A stretch of 64,000 nucleotides of DNA, from contig JAJZVO010000011.1 of the NCBI GenBank assembly GCA_021845665.1, forward strand, positions 21,951-85,950, in the 5' to 3' direction. Below are positions 51,061 through 60,240 of the stretch, piece after piece. The DNA is from Bacteroidota bacterium. Its GTDB lineage: Bacteria > Bacteroidota > Ignavibacteria > Kryptoniales > JAKASW01. The first letter of the stretch is position 1, and each line of letters opens with the position of its first letter. Below the pieces are notes generated by a model. That model did no database searches. It worked only from the letters and a program-made list of their open reading frames with translations, and was not told where the DNA came from. The position numbers and the translations under genes were made by a program.

Positions 51061-52503
51061 TCAGTGGCGCACTCTCGCTCCACCGCTCGCGACCGCACCC
51101 CTCGAGGGGGGTGCGGACGGAGCTGACTCTCTCATTGCAGACATTGCCGAAGCGGCGCGGTACTCAACACGAGGCGCGTTCTCCCTGAAACTCGATATCT
51201 GACCAGCGCGTGCTATCTGCACCGGTGAGGCATAATTGAAACGCTGCCTGATCATTTTCACATCTCGCACGGGCCGCGAAACCTGGGCGCGGATCGCGCC
51301 GAGGTTTAAGGAAGAATATTCATGCCTGATCCTCGGGGGCGGCGCCTGCGGAGGTGGGTTGTACTGCGGAGGCGGGTTGTACTGCGGAGGTGGATTGTAC
51401 TGTGGAGGCGGATTATAACTCGGAGCCTGTTGGCGAACTCGCGGCTGTGGCTGCTGACTTGGCTGTTGCGGCTGAGAGTTAGGAGCCGGGTTCGAATTGT
51501 TCCGGGGCGGCGGGTTGTAACTCGGAGCTCGCTGCCTAACAGGCGGCTGTTGGTTAGGCCGTTGAGGCTGTGCGTTTGGCGTAGGATTCGGATTCTGGCG
51601 AGTTGCCGGAGTATAGCTGGCCCTGCCGCGCTGTGCGGGTGATGGAGCGGAGTTCGGATTACCCTGTGCAGCCGGATTGTATCTCGGTACACGCTCACGC
51701 ACCCTTTGGCGGTTATTTATGTTGCTGACCGTACCGTACCCTCCCACCGGATTCTCCGAACCTCCGGTTCTGGTCCTGGTTACGTAAGAACCGCTAGCGT
51801 TCACTGCTTCTCCTCTAACACCGCTGGCTGTACCAACAGCAGCTCCGGTCGCATTGCCGGCAGGTATCGCACCGCTGCCGTAGTCACGTCCGAGTCGCGT
51901 GCCGCCGATGTTCCTGGCCCTTGCTGGATATCCGACGCCAGTCCCTCCGTAGTAGGAGTAGTATGGGTAATACGCAGAATACGGACCGTAACCTCCGTAA
52001 TATGAGTTATACGGGTAGTATCCCCCCATGTAGCCTAGCGTGTAGTAGTTCCAGTCCCAATTCCCCCAACCGGCAAGACCACCGTATGAGAATGGGCCGC
52101 CATACCATGAATTAAGGCCAAACCCGAGATTGTAAGAATCCATCGGCCACCACGCTGAACTGGGATAATACATGCTGTAAGTCCATCCCGGGTAGTACCC
52201 ATATGAAGGACCGAAAAACCCATAATTGTCATAAGGCCACGGATTACCGAACCCGTAACCACCCATGCCGAAGGTGCCGTATCCATACTCATTGCTGGAG
52301 TAGTTTGGGTTTACCTGCGGCGTACCAGTCGAATCATAGTAGGTGGAACTGTAACCGTATTGAGAAGTATCGGAGCTACTGGGACCGTATGATGAACCGT
52401 AGCCGCCATAATTGCCGCTAGTGGCCGCAAACTCGGTGTAACAGCCCGATAACCCTAGAACGACCAGGAGCGAAAGTGCTAAAGCCGCCAATTTTGTTTT
52501 CAT
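51061..52503 (-). CDS. Tyr/Gly-rich low-complexity lipoprotein with Pro/Gln/Asn-rich C-terminal half
   Basis: MKTKLAALALSLLVVLGLSGC lipobox; ATG at 52503 preferred; YGGYGPYSAYYPYYSYYGG and (NPPPQY)n. Confidence 0.7.
   Translation of the reverse strand: MKTKLAALALSLLVVLGLSGCYTEFAATSGNYGGYGSSYGPSSSDTSQYGYSSTYYDSTGTPQVNPNYSSNEYGYGTFGMGGYGFGNPWPYDNYGFFGPSYGYYPGWTYSMYYPSSAWWPMDSYNLGFGLNSWYGGPFSYGGLAGWGNWDWNYYTLGYMGGYYPYNSYYGGYGPYSAYYPYYSYYGGTGVGYPARARNIGGTRLGRDYGSGAIPAGNATGAAVGTASGVRGEAVNASGSYVTRTRTGGSENPVGGYGTVSNINNRQRVRERVPRYNPAAQGNPNSAPSPAQRGRASYTPATRQNPNPTPNAQPQRPNQQPPVRQRAPSYNPPPRNNSNPAPNSQPQQPSQQPQPRVRQQAPSYNPPPQYNPPPQYNPPPQYNPPPQAPPPRIRHEYSSLNLGAIRAQVSRPVRDVKMIRQRFNYASPVQIARAGQISSFRENAPRVEYRAASAMSAMRESAPSAPPSRGAVASGGARVRH
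51348..51419 (-). repeat. 18-bp tandem repeat x4 encoding NPPPQY units
   Basis: Four near-identical gcggaggYgggttgtact units. Confidence 0.85.
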
Positions 52504-52513
52504 GGCAATCACC

Positions 52514-52810
52514 TCATTTTTTTCGACGCGAATTCTCGTCGTCACGCTTAATCCCGCCAGGCCTGATTTCTGACCTGCGTCTCGTAGGTTGAACATAGTA
52601 CCTGTTAGGAAAGAAACCGGTACCGAACGGAGAGACGAAGATCAATGGTGCAAAACTTCTTTCCCACATCGCATTCTGGGACTGATTCAGAAATATCGCG
52701 GGTGGATTGTAGAACTTGCTGAAGTCTTTCGCAAGGCCCCTCGTACTAAGCGTGTCGCCTTTGACTTTTCCGGTCGCTAAGAAGGCCGACATAAGAACCG
52801 CAATCATCAT
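52514..52810 (-). CDS. hypothetical 98-aa secreted protein
   Basis: GAGG-spaced ATG and short hydrophobic N-terminus, co-directional with the lipoprotein gene. Confidence 0.45.
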   Translation of the reverse strand: MMIAVLMSAFLATGKVKGDTLSTRGLAKDFSKFYNPPAIFLNQSQNAMWERSFAPLIFVSPFGTGFFPNRYYVQPTRRRSEIRPGGIKRDDENSRRKK

Positions 52811-52919
52811 CTAATAACCTCGTTTCAATTTCTATAACAAAGAAAAGCGACGCAAGGTTTTTCTGTAACCCTTAATATTAATTAATCTTAATCGATTTTC
52901 GAGTGTTTCGTCCGCGCGG

Positions 52920-53693
52920 CTACATAGACTGAGCATATTCAATTCTTATCGTCCTCAAGCTTCCAGTCTTTCTAAGATTCAGAATATTCTTGTAATCGAA
53001 CTCGACTGTGAAACCGTTTCCCACGCTCCACTTGATACCGGCATTTAGATAGCCGGGTCCGGGCCTCGACAGCAAGGCAGTATCCGGATAATTGTCGTTC
53101 ATTCCGAAGTTGTATTCGGCAACGACCGAAATATCTCTTCCTATCGTTTTGTCGGCACCGACAAAGAAATTTATGTTCCTATTTCCGTCCCCATTCTCCA
53201 TCGAGTAGTTGATTCCGCCGTGTATGCCGAGGTACCCCAGCATGTTGAAATATTTCGAGGCTACGGCAAAAAAACCCGGCGACTTGTATAAGTAACGGTT
53301 GTACTGAGAAAGATAGGCATCCTTTCCCTGCGAATCGTACCCGAACGTTATGGCGGGAAAATCTGTCGTCTCATCGATTAGCCTGAATCTGACATTCACG
53401 CCCGGAAGATTATTCCAATCTACCGGGCCCGAGCCGATGACATTTGTACCTCCGTAGCTCAAACCGAACGTAAGGCGGTTGAATGCCCCAGCTTCGAGCG
53501 ATACCAGGACGCCGCTATTCTCAAAGAAGTTCACACCCATTTCTATCGTGCCGTTGTGCAGGATTCCAGCCGTCGGCATGTCGACAAGATACTGCTCCTC
53601 GACGCCTGCGGCCGTCCCCGCGCTGCCGTTCAGGTTCTGAGCAAATACTACCGATGACGTCAGAAGTACCAATAGAAGGGCCTTAACTCTCAT
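52920..53693 (-). CDS. predicted outer-membrane protein (YjbH-like appearance)
   Basis: Signal peptide; GAFNRLTFGLSYGGTNVIGSG; repeated beta pattern. Confidence 0.65.
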   Translation of the reverse strand: MRVKALLLVLLTSSVVFAQNLNGSAGTAAGVEEQYLVDMPTAGILHNGTIEMGVNFFENSGVLVSLEAGAFNRLTFGLSYGGTNVIGSGPVDWNNLPGVNVRFRLIDETTDFPAITFGYDSQGKDAYLSQYNRYLYKSPGFFAVASKYFNMLGYLGIHGGINYSMENGDGNRNINFFVGADKTIGRDISVVAEYNFGMNDNYPDTALLSRPGPGYLNAGIKWSVGNGFTVEFDYKNILNLRKTGSLRTIRIEYAQSM

Positions 53694-53705
53694 TTCAATC
53701 TCCTT

Positions 53706-55100
53706 TTAGAATTCATCTTCTCCGAAAACCTTTCGTATGTTCTTCGGGAGCTCTACTTTCTTAGATTCCTGTTCAGCTTCGATATTGTTTTCAACATTCA
53801 TTTCCTGGGTCCTCAACGCCGGCGGCTTGGGCGCGACCGGGGGAGCGACGCTCTCGCTCTGACCGCTCAATATCTCGATGAGCGCTCTCTCCTCGTTAAG
53901 AAGTTCACCAGTATCGTATAAAAGAAGCTTCCGGTCTCTATAAACAAACTCTCCGTCCAGAATAACGTCCGAGACATCCGAATCCGAATAATCCTCTATG
54001 AATGCACCAGCCGCCGCTTCAGCGGGTAGTGTCTCCAGCCTCCTAGCAGAGAGTTTGCTTGCGTCCATGAAAGTGAAACTCGCTACTTTACCACCCTCGA
54101 TACTCCCGAGCTTGGATCCCATATTAAAAAGTCCCGCGCCCGATCGGGTAACACTCATCAGCGCCAGGTCCGGTTCACATCCGAGTTCAAGCAGTTTCTT
54201 CATCTGTAAGAACATTCCCGGCGTTTCCCAGTTGGAGCCGACTGCAAATTGCCGGTAAATGTTGCGGATCGATTTGAATGTCTGCACATCGAGGTTTTCT
54301 GGAATGATTACGATCCTTGCCCCCGAAGTTTTGGCAACCTTTAGTGAGGCCGCAGGCGTCCCATTTAATCCAACAAGTATCGTGGAGCTGTTGAGAATTT
54401 TGCTTTTTCTCAGAAGCTGGATGATGCCGGAATTAAAATTGGACCTGGTAGTCTCGGTATCTGAAGGGTCCTCGTCAGCATGTGTCATTATCCATCCCGG
54501 GGTATCGGCATTGTTTCTCGCCACCGCACTAAGGCTGAAAAGTGTAAGATCCTTTTGGTACGGGACGAACACACCCGATTTTAAATGCCGATCCACGATC
54601 CTCCTCAGGAAACCGATTTGTTGCTCACCTTCCGCAAAGGCGATGGCATCAATCCCCGCAAGCTTGATTGCAGAATACATTCCTCTGGCGCCCGACTCAT
54701 CTCCTATCACCGAAAATGCAATTGCGGACACACCGCTCTGTATTGCACTAAAGAACGTCAGGTGGTACATCTTCTCATAAAAATCTTCGTTCTGCGAGTC
54801 GAGCGCAGTTTCCAAATGGAGAAGATCAGCGGATGCCCACTGGGAAATCGGCGTTCGTGGCTCAGCGAACCTCGTGATCAATGATTCCGGATGGAAATGC
54901 GAATTGAAAAAGGTTGGGAGGATGATCTTGTTCGAAGCATCGACAAGATCGGCATCAGGATATTTTCGCTTGAGGCCGTCTAAGTCCTTCGAGACCTCCA
55001 AGATGAGATTCGAACGGACTACGATGTTTAAAAGGCCGTTCCTGTTCTCTTCATCGCACACAAAGCTGTATCCACCGGCGATGATCTTTGTCAAGCTCAT
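53706..55100 (-). CDS. amidohydrolase-family protein with eroded active site
   Basis: LPTFFNSHFHPES metal motif, IEGGKVASFTFMD; usual downstream motifs altered. Confidence 0.7.
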   Translation of the reverse strand: MSLTKIIAGGYSFVCDEENRNGLLNIVVRSNLILEVSKDLDGLKRKYPDADLVDASNKIILPTFFNSHFHPESLITRFAEPRTPISQWASADLLHLETALDSQNEDFYEKMYHLTFFSAIQSGVSAIAFSVIGDESGARGMYSAIKLAGIDAIAFAEGEQQIGFLRRIVDRHLKSGVFVPYQKDLTLFSLSAVARNNADTPGWIMTHADEDPSDTETTRSNFNSGIIQLLRKSKILNSSTILVGLNGTPAASLKVAKTSGARIVIIPENLDVQTFKSIRNIYRQFAVGSNWETPGMFLQMKKLLELGCEPDLALMSVTRSGAGLFNMGSKLGSIEGGKVASFTFMDASKLSARRLETLPAEAAAGAFIEDYSDSDVSDVILDGEFVYRDRKLLLYDTGELLNEERALIEILSGQSESVAPPVAPKPPALRTQEMNVENNIEAEQESKKVELPKNIRKVFGEDEF

Positions 55101-55114
55101 TGCTCCTCCCTCAG

Positions 55115-55310
55115 TCAGTGAGTAAATAGAAACTTCGCCTCATGCAATTCACTAATGAAGCCCTTGCAGTTGGCGCGGTGGAATCCTTTCTTAGCAGAAG
55201 CACCTCCGGCTTCTCCATTCCTGTTTACAGCAATATAAGCAAGTCGGACCGTTTTGTCAGCCTTGGCTGAATCCGAGCCTGTGACGATCTCCTTATTAAG
55301 TCCCGCCTTT
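55115..55310 (-). pseudogene. possible C-terminal relic of an isoaspartyl peptidase/asparaginase-type gene
   Basis: Fragment VRLAYIAVNRNGEAGGASAKKGFHRANCKGF resembles that family's C-terminus; no start, abuts cysS stop. Confidence 0.35.
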
Positions 55311-56783
55311 TTATTGTACCACCTTAAATGTTGTCGTCCCGTCCTTTTTATCCTCCAGGACGACACCCATGTTCTGCAATTCGGACCTGATCGAATCAGC
55401 AAGCTTGAAATCCCGGTTCTTCCGGGCATCCAACCTGAGACTTATGAATAAATTGATGAGGCCGGATTCTATGCTCCTTCCGGATCCGGCCCGATCATCG
55501 GACCGGACAATTCCGAGCACATCCCCGGCGAGCGAAAGGATGAATGAATAAATCAGAGATGCAGATTCATCGTTCACTGCCCCGCCGGAACCTATCGCCG
55601 AATTAACTTCCTTAAGCATCTCGAAGAGTACCGCGATCGCAGCAGGCGTGTTAAAGTCGTCTGCCATCGCGGCAAGCCATTCGCTGTAGTACCGGCGCAG
55701 ATCGACCGGTTCTTCAGGAAGGTTTGCAAAATCGACATCGGCTCGTTTGTCGCCCGCAAGAGTCCGGAGCTCGCGAATAAGATTCTTCAGCCTATCCAAA
55801 CCCCTGCCAGCGCCCTCAACGGCCTCATCTGAATAGTCGAGCGGGCTTCTGTAATGGCTCTGAAGAATGAAAAACCTGACAGTTATCGGATCGAATTTCT
55901 TGAATGCATCTTTGAGAGTGACGAAGTTGCCGAGCGACTTGCTCATCTTGGTCCCATTGACGGTCACCATGTTGTTATGGAGCCAATACTTCACGAACGG
56001 CCTGCCCGTCGCCGCTTCGCTCTGGGCGATCTCACACTCGTGGTGCGGAAACTGGTTGTCCAGACCGCCGCCATGAATATCGAATGTATCTCCGAGATAC
56101 TTCATGCTCATTGTCGAGCACTCCAGGTGCCATCCAGGGAAGCCGTCGCCCCAAGGGGAAGGCCATCTCATTATATGGCCGGCTTCAGCCTTCTTCCATA
56201 ACGCGAAATCGGCCGGATTCTTCTTGTCGCTTCGCACATCGATGCGTGCTCCGGCCACGAGATCTTCCACCTTCTTTCCGGAAAGCTTCCCGTAGTCCGG
56301 GAATTTCGAGACATCGAAGTAGACGTTGCCGGCGGATTCGTAGGCGTATCCAAGCTCGATGAGCTTCCTGGCAAGTTCGATCTGTTCCACTATATGACCG
56401 GTCGCCCTGGGTGAAATATCCGGCCTGATTACGCCGAGCCTGTCCATGTCTTCGAAATAACTTCGCATGAAAGTCTCGACGATTTCCATCGGGTTAATCT
56501 TGTCCCGCTTCGCTTCCTTCTCAATCTTATCGTCGCCCTCGTCGGCATTGTCCGTCAGATGACCGACATCCGTGATATTCTGCACGTACAGCACCTTGTA
56601 ACCGACAAAGCGGAAGAACCTCACCATTACATCGAACGATACGTAGCTCTTTCCATGCCCGATATGAGAATGGTTGTAAACCGTGGGACCGCAGACGTAA
56701 ATACCCACCCTGCCATCGGAAACCGGGAGGAACTTTTCCTTTTGCCTGGAGAGGGTATTGTAAAGATAGATGTCTGTCTTCAT
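55311..56783 (-). CDS. cysS: cysteinyl-tRNA synthetase
   Basis: [39 protein letters not shown]. Confidence 0.97.
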   Translation of the reverse strand: MKTDIYLYNTLSRQKEKFLPVSDGRVGIYVCGPTVYNHSHIGHGKSYVSFDVMVRFFRFVGYKVLYVQNITDVGHLTDNADEGDDKIEKEAKRDKINPMEIVETFMRSYFEDMDRLGVIRPDISPRATGHIVEQIELARKLIELGYAYESAGNVYFDVSKFPDYGKLSGKKVEDLVAGARIDVRSDKKNPADFALWKKAEAGHIMRWPSPWGDGFPGWHLECSTMSMKYLGDTFDIHGGGLDNQFPHHECEIAQSEAATGRPFVKYWLHNNMVTVNGTKMSKSLGNFVTLKDAFKKFDPITVRFFILQSHYRSPLDYSDEAVEGAGRGLDRLKNLIRELRTLAGDKRADVDFANLPEEPVDLRRYYSEWLAAMADDFNTPAAIAVLFEMLKEVNSAIGSGGAVNDESASLIYSFILSLAGDVLGIVRSDDRAGSGRSIESGLINLFISLRLDARKNRDFKLADSIRSELQNMGVVLEDKKDGTTTFKVVQ

Positions 56784-58495
56784 TTGATTCCGATAAGCTC
56801 CTTTGCGCCGGAAATGCCGGCCTGAGTCACGTCTTCACCGCTCAGGAGGCGCGCAACTTCCAGTACGCGCTCGTCTTCACTGAGCCGTGACACGCTGGTG
56901 ACCGCACGTTTCCCTTTGACCCCCTTCTCGACCTTGAAATGCACGTCCGCCATTCCGGCAATCTGAGGGAGGTGGGTAATTGCTATAATCTGATGAAACT
57001 TGGAAAGGCTCTTGAGACTTTTCCCGACCTTGCTTCCGATCCTTCCGCTGATGCCCGTATCGATTTCGTCGAACACGAGCAGCGGGAGGCGGTCGCTCTT
57101 CGCGAGAATGGTCTTCAACGCGAGCATGATCCTGGAAATTTCACCTCCTGACGCCACCCTTGCGAGAGGCCTCGGCTCCTCCCCGACATTCGTCGAAATG
57201 AAGAACTCCACGAAATCGAACCCCTTCTCGTTCGTCTCATAGAAGTCGCGACCGAGCTTCACGAGCGGCTTAATATCCGCTCCATGACCGTCATAAACTT
57301 TGTTCTTTATCACTATCTCGAACTTCGCGTTCTCGATCCCTATTTCGGCGAGCACCCCGACGATGCTTCTCATGATCCGTTCGGCGACTTCCCTCCGCTT
57401 GGAGGAAAGCCTCTCGGCAATTTCGGAAAGCTTTTGCCGCTGCTGTTCCACGTTCCCTTCGAGTCTTCCGATGGCCTCGTCGAAATTCTCGGCGAGCTGG
57501 AACTCTTTACCGATCCTCTCCCGATACTCGATGGCGGCTTCGAGCGAGCCGCCGTATTTCTTCCGGAACATAGAAAGCACGCCGAGCCTCTCCCTGATTT
57601 CCTCCAGCCGCTCGGGATTGAAATCGATCTTGCTGCTGTAGCTCTGTACGGACCTCGTAATTTCATCGACGATCGCTTTGGCTGTTTCGCTGTCAGCTTT
57701 GAGCGGCTCGAAAGTCTTATCTATGTCCGACAAATCCTCCAATTGGTTGCGCACCATGACGAGCTGGTCGTGGATAGAGCTCTCACTGTCGTAGAGCAGC
57801 TCGTACAGCTTCATCGTGACCTCGTAGAGCTTCTCGGAGTTCTCGAGTATTTTCAGCTCCGACTCGAGCCGGTCGATCTCGTCCGGCTGTGGATTCACCG
57901 CGTCGATCTCTTTGATCTGGAACGCGTATAGCTCGCGTTTCTCCTTGAGCGCCTCTCTTCGCGAAACGAGCTCTTTCATTTCCCCAAGCTCGGAGTTCAG
58001 ACTGTCATAAGCACCCTTGAAATTCTTGATGAGGTTCTCCAGCCCGCCGAAATCGTCGAGAAGGTCGATGTGAGTCTCCGGACGGAGGAGCGACTGGTGC
58101 TCATGCTGTCCGTGAAGATCGACGAGGTAATCGCCGAGATCCTTCAACTGTGCCACCGGAACGGGCGTATCGTTCACGAAGGCCCGGCTCTGCCCCTTGG
58201 CGCTCACTTCCCGGCGAACGATTATTTCCTCTTCCGACTCTATCTCCGCCGCTTCGAGAAGCCGCTGGACCTTCTTATTCCCGGAAATCGTGAAGACTCC
58301 CTCCACGATGGTCTTATCTGCGCCGCTCCTCACTTCGTCTTGTGTGGCACGCTCGCCGAGTATCAGGTTAAGCGCATCGATTATGATGGACTTCCCCGCC
58401 CCGGTCTCGCCGGTAATAATATTCAATCCGGATCCGAATTCGATATCGAGTTCGTCTATCAGGGCATAATTCTTTATCGAGAGGGTTTTCAGCAT
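56780..58495 (-). CDS. recN: DNA repair protein RecN
   Basis: GLNIITGETGAGKSIIIDALNLILGERA, LARVASGGEISRIMLALK, VFDEIDTGISG. Confidence 0.96.
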   Translation of the reverse strand: MLKTLSIKNYALIDELDIEFGSGLNIITGETGAGKSIIIDALNLILGERATQDEVRSGADKTIVEGVFTISGNKKVQRLLEAAEIESEEEIIVRREVSAKGQSRAFVNDTPVPVAQLKDLGDYLVDLHGQHEHQSLLRPETHIDLLDDFGGLENLIKNFKGAYDSLNSELGEMKELVSRREALKEKRELYAFQIKEIDAVNPQPDEIDRLESELKILENSEKLYEVTMKLYELLYDSESSIHDQLVMVRNQLEDLSDIDKTFEPLKADSETAKAIVDEITRSVQSYSSKIDFNPERLEEIRERLGVLSMFRKKYGGSLEAAIEYRERIGKEFQLAENFDEAIGRLEGNVEQQRQKLSEIAERLSSKRREVAERIMRSIVGVLAEIGIENAKFEIVIKNKVYDGHGADIKPLVKLGRDFYETNEKGFDFVEFFISTNVGEEPRPLARVASGGEISRIMLALKTILAKSDRLPLLVFDEIDTGISGRIGSKVGKSLKSLSKFHQIIAITHLPQIAGMADVHFKVEKGVKGKRAVTSVSRLSEDERVLEVARLLSGEDVTQAGISGAKELIGIK

Positions 58496-58503
58496 ACTCT
58501 GGG

Positions 58504-60240
58504 CTACTTGATATTGAAATATTTCGCTTCGGGATGGTGTACCACTATTGCTGTCGTGCTCTGTTCAGGGACCAACTGGTATTCCTCTGTCAGCGTGATT
58601 CCAGCCCTTTCCGGCCTCAGAAGTTCGAACAGCCTTGCCTGGTCTTCAATATTCGGGCACGCGGGATAGCCGAACGAGTAACGTGATCCCTGGTATCCCT
58701 GCGAGAATAGCCTCTTTATTTCCTGAGCGTCGTTGCCGACGATCCCTAACTCTGTCCGGACCACCTTGTGCCAGTATTCTGCAAGCGCCTCGGCACTTTC
58801 GACGCTGAGTCCGTGCAAGTACAAATACTCCTGGTAGTTTCCGGAGTCGAACAGGTGCTTCGTAAATTCACTGGCCTTCGAGCCGATGGTCACCGCCTGC
58901 AGGGCAATAACATCGAGTTCACCCGACTCAACCGATCTGAAATAATCCGAAATACATAAGGACCTGTCGTCCCGCTGCCGCGGGAAAGTGAACCTTACCC
59001 ACTCCCTGACGTCCTCGACCCTCGCCTTGCCGGGCGTAACTCCTTTCCATTTGGAATACGGGTCTACATCGGCAGCAGGCCGGTAGATAATCAGGTCGTT
59101 TCCAGAAGACTGACACGGGAAATAGCCGTAGGCCACTTTCGGCTCGAAAAGCCGCTCGCGTTTCACCTTCAACTTCTGCGCCTCAAGAGCCGGATAGACG
59201 TCCGACTCCAATATCTTGCGGTACTCTTCGTCCGTCTTCCCCTTTTTCGAGAACTGCCATTGGCCTCGCACCAGGGCGACTTCGTTCAGATATTCCCAAA
59301 TCTTCTCGATCTTTATGTTTGTCACAACCATGGTGCCATAAAACGGCGGCACCGGCAAAGAGAGGTCGGTGCTCACTTTGCTCCGTGCTCGAACGACAGT
59401 TTGCCCTTCATTACTGGCTTCTTTCCTGTTCAACTCGAGAGTCTTGTTCAACGAAGTCGAGGATGTCGTGGCATTCCTGATCTCGGATACATCGACTTTC
59501 CCAGACTTGATGTCTTCCATGAAGTGAAGTCCGGCGAAAGCATCGTTGGCGTAAGACAGATAACCACGGTAGACCTTGCGGAGGTCCTGCTCGACATATC
59601 GCCTCGTTAGAGCGGCACCGCCCAGGACAACTGGAATATCGATACCTCGCTGATCCATCAGTTCCAGGTTTTCCTTCATGACAACGGTCGACTTAACCAG
59701 GAGTCCGCTCATCCCGATGGCATCCGCCTCGTTGTTCTCCGCGGCTTCGATGATCTGCTCGATCGGCACCTTGATGCCGAGGTTGACTACCTTGTAGCCG
59801 TTGTTCGTCAGGATTATGTCCACCAGATTTTTACCTATATCGTGGACGTCTCCCTTCACAGTTGCAAGGACCATCGTCCCTTTCTTAGCCCCTTCGACCT
59901 TTTCCATGAAAGGCTCGAGGTACTTGACGGCAGTCTTCATCGTCTCCGCTGACTGCAAGACGAAGGGAAGCTGCATCTGTCCGCTTCCGAAAAGATCGCC
60001 CACAACGCGCATTCCATCCAGCAATATCTCGTTTATTATCTGCAGGGGAGAATAGCTCTCAAGGGCCTTTTTCAGATCGTCGTCGATTCGGATCTTGTCG
60101 CCGTCGACGATACGTTTCTTCAGCCTTTCCTCAAGGTTCAACGATTGGTCGTCGGGATTCTTCGCGGGACCGGACTTTGCCGCCGCGTAATAGTTCATAA
60201 GCTCGACCAGAGGATCATACACGCACTTCAGCTCATTCAT
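58504..60240 (-). CDS. metH: methionine synthase C-terminal half (B12-binding and reactivation domains)
   Basis: GDVHDIGKNLVDIIL, VLGGAALTRRYVE, GSRYSFGYPACPN. Confidence 0.9.
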   Translation of the reverse strand: MNELKCVYDPLVELMNYYAAAKSGPAKNPDDQSLNLEERLKKRIVDGDKIRIDDDLKKALESYSPLQIINEILLDGMRVVGDLFGSGQMQLPFVLQSAETMKTAVKYLEPFMEKVEGAKKGTMVLATVKGDVHDIGKNLVDIILTNNGYKVVNLGIKVPIEQIIEAAENNEADAIGMSGLLVKSTVVMKENLELMDQRGIDIPVVLGGAALTRRYVEQDLRKVYRGYLSYANDAFAGLHFMEDIKSGKVDVSEIRNATTSSTSLNKTLELNRKEASNEGQTVVRARSKVSTDLSLPVPPFYGTMVVTNIKIEKIWEYLNEVALVRGQWQFSKKGKTDEEYRKILESDVYPALEAQKLKVKRERLFEPKVAYGYFPCQSSGNDLIIYRPAADVDPYSKWKGVTPGKARVEDVREWVRFTFPRQRDDRSLCISDYFRSVESGELDVIALQAVTIGSKASEFTKHLFDSGNYQEYLYLHGLSVESAEALAEYWHKVVRTELGIVGNDAQEIKRLFSQGYQGSRYSFGYPACPNIEDQARLFELLRPERAGITLTEEYQLVPEQSTTAIVVHHPEAKYFNIK

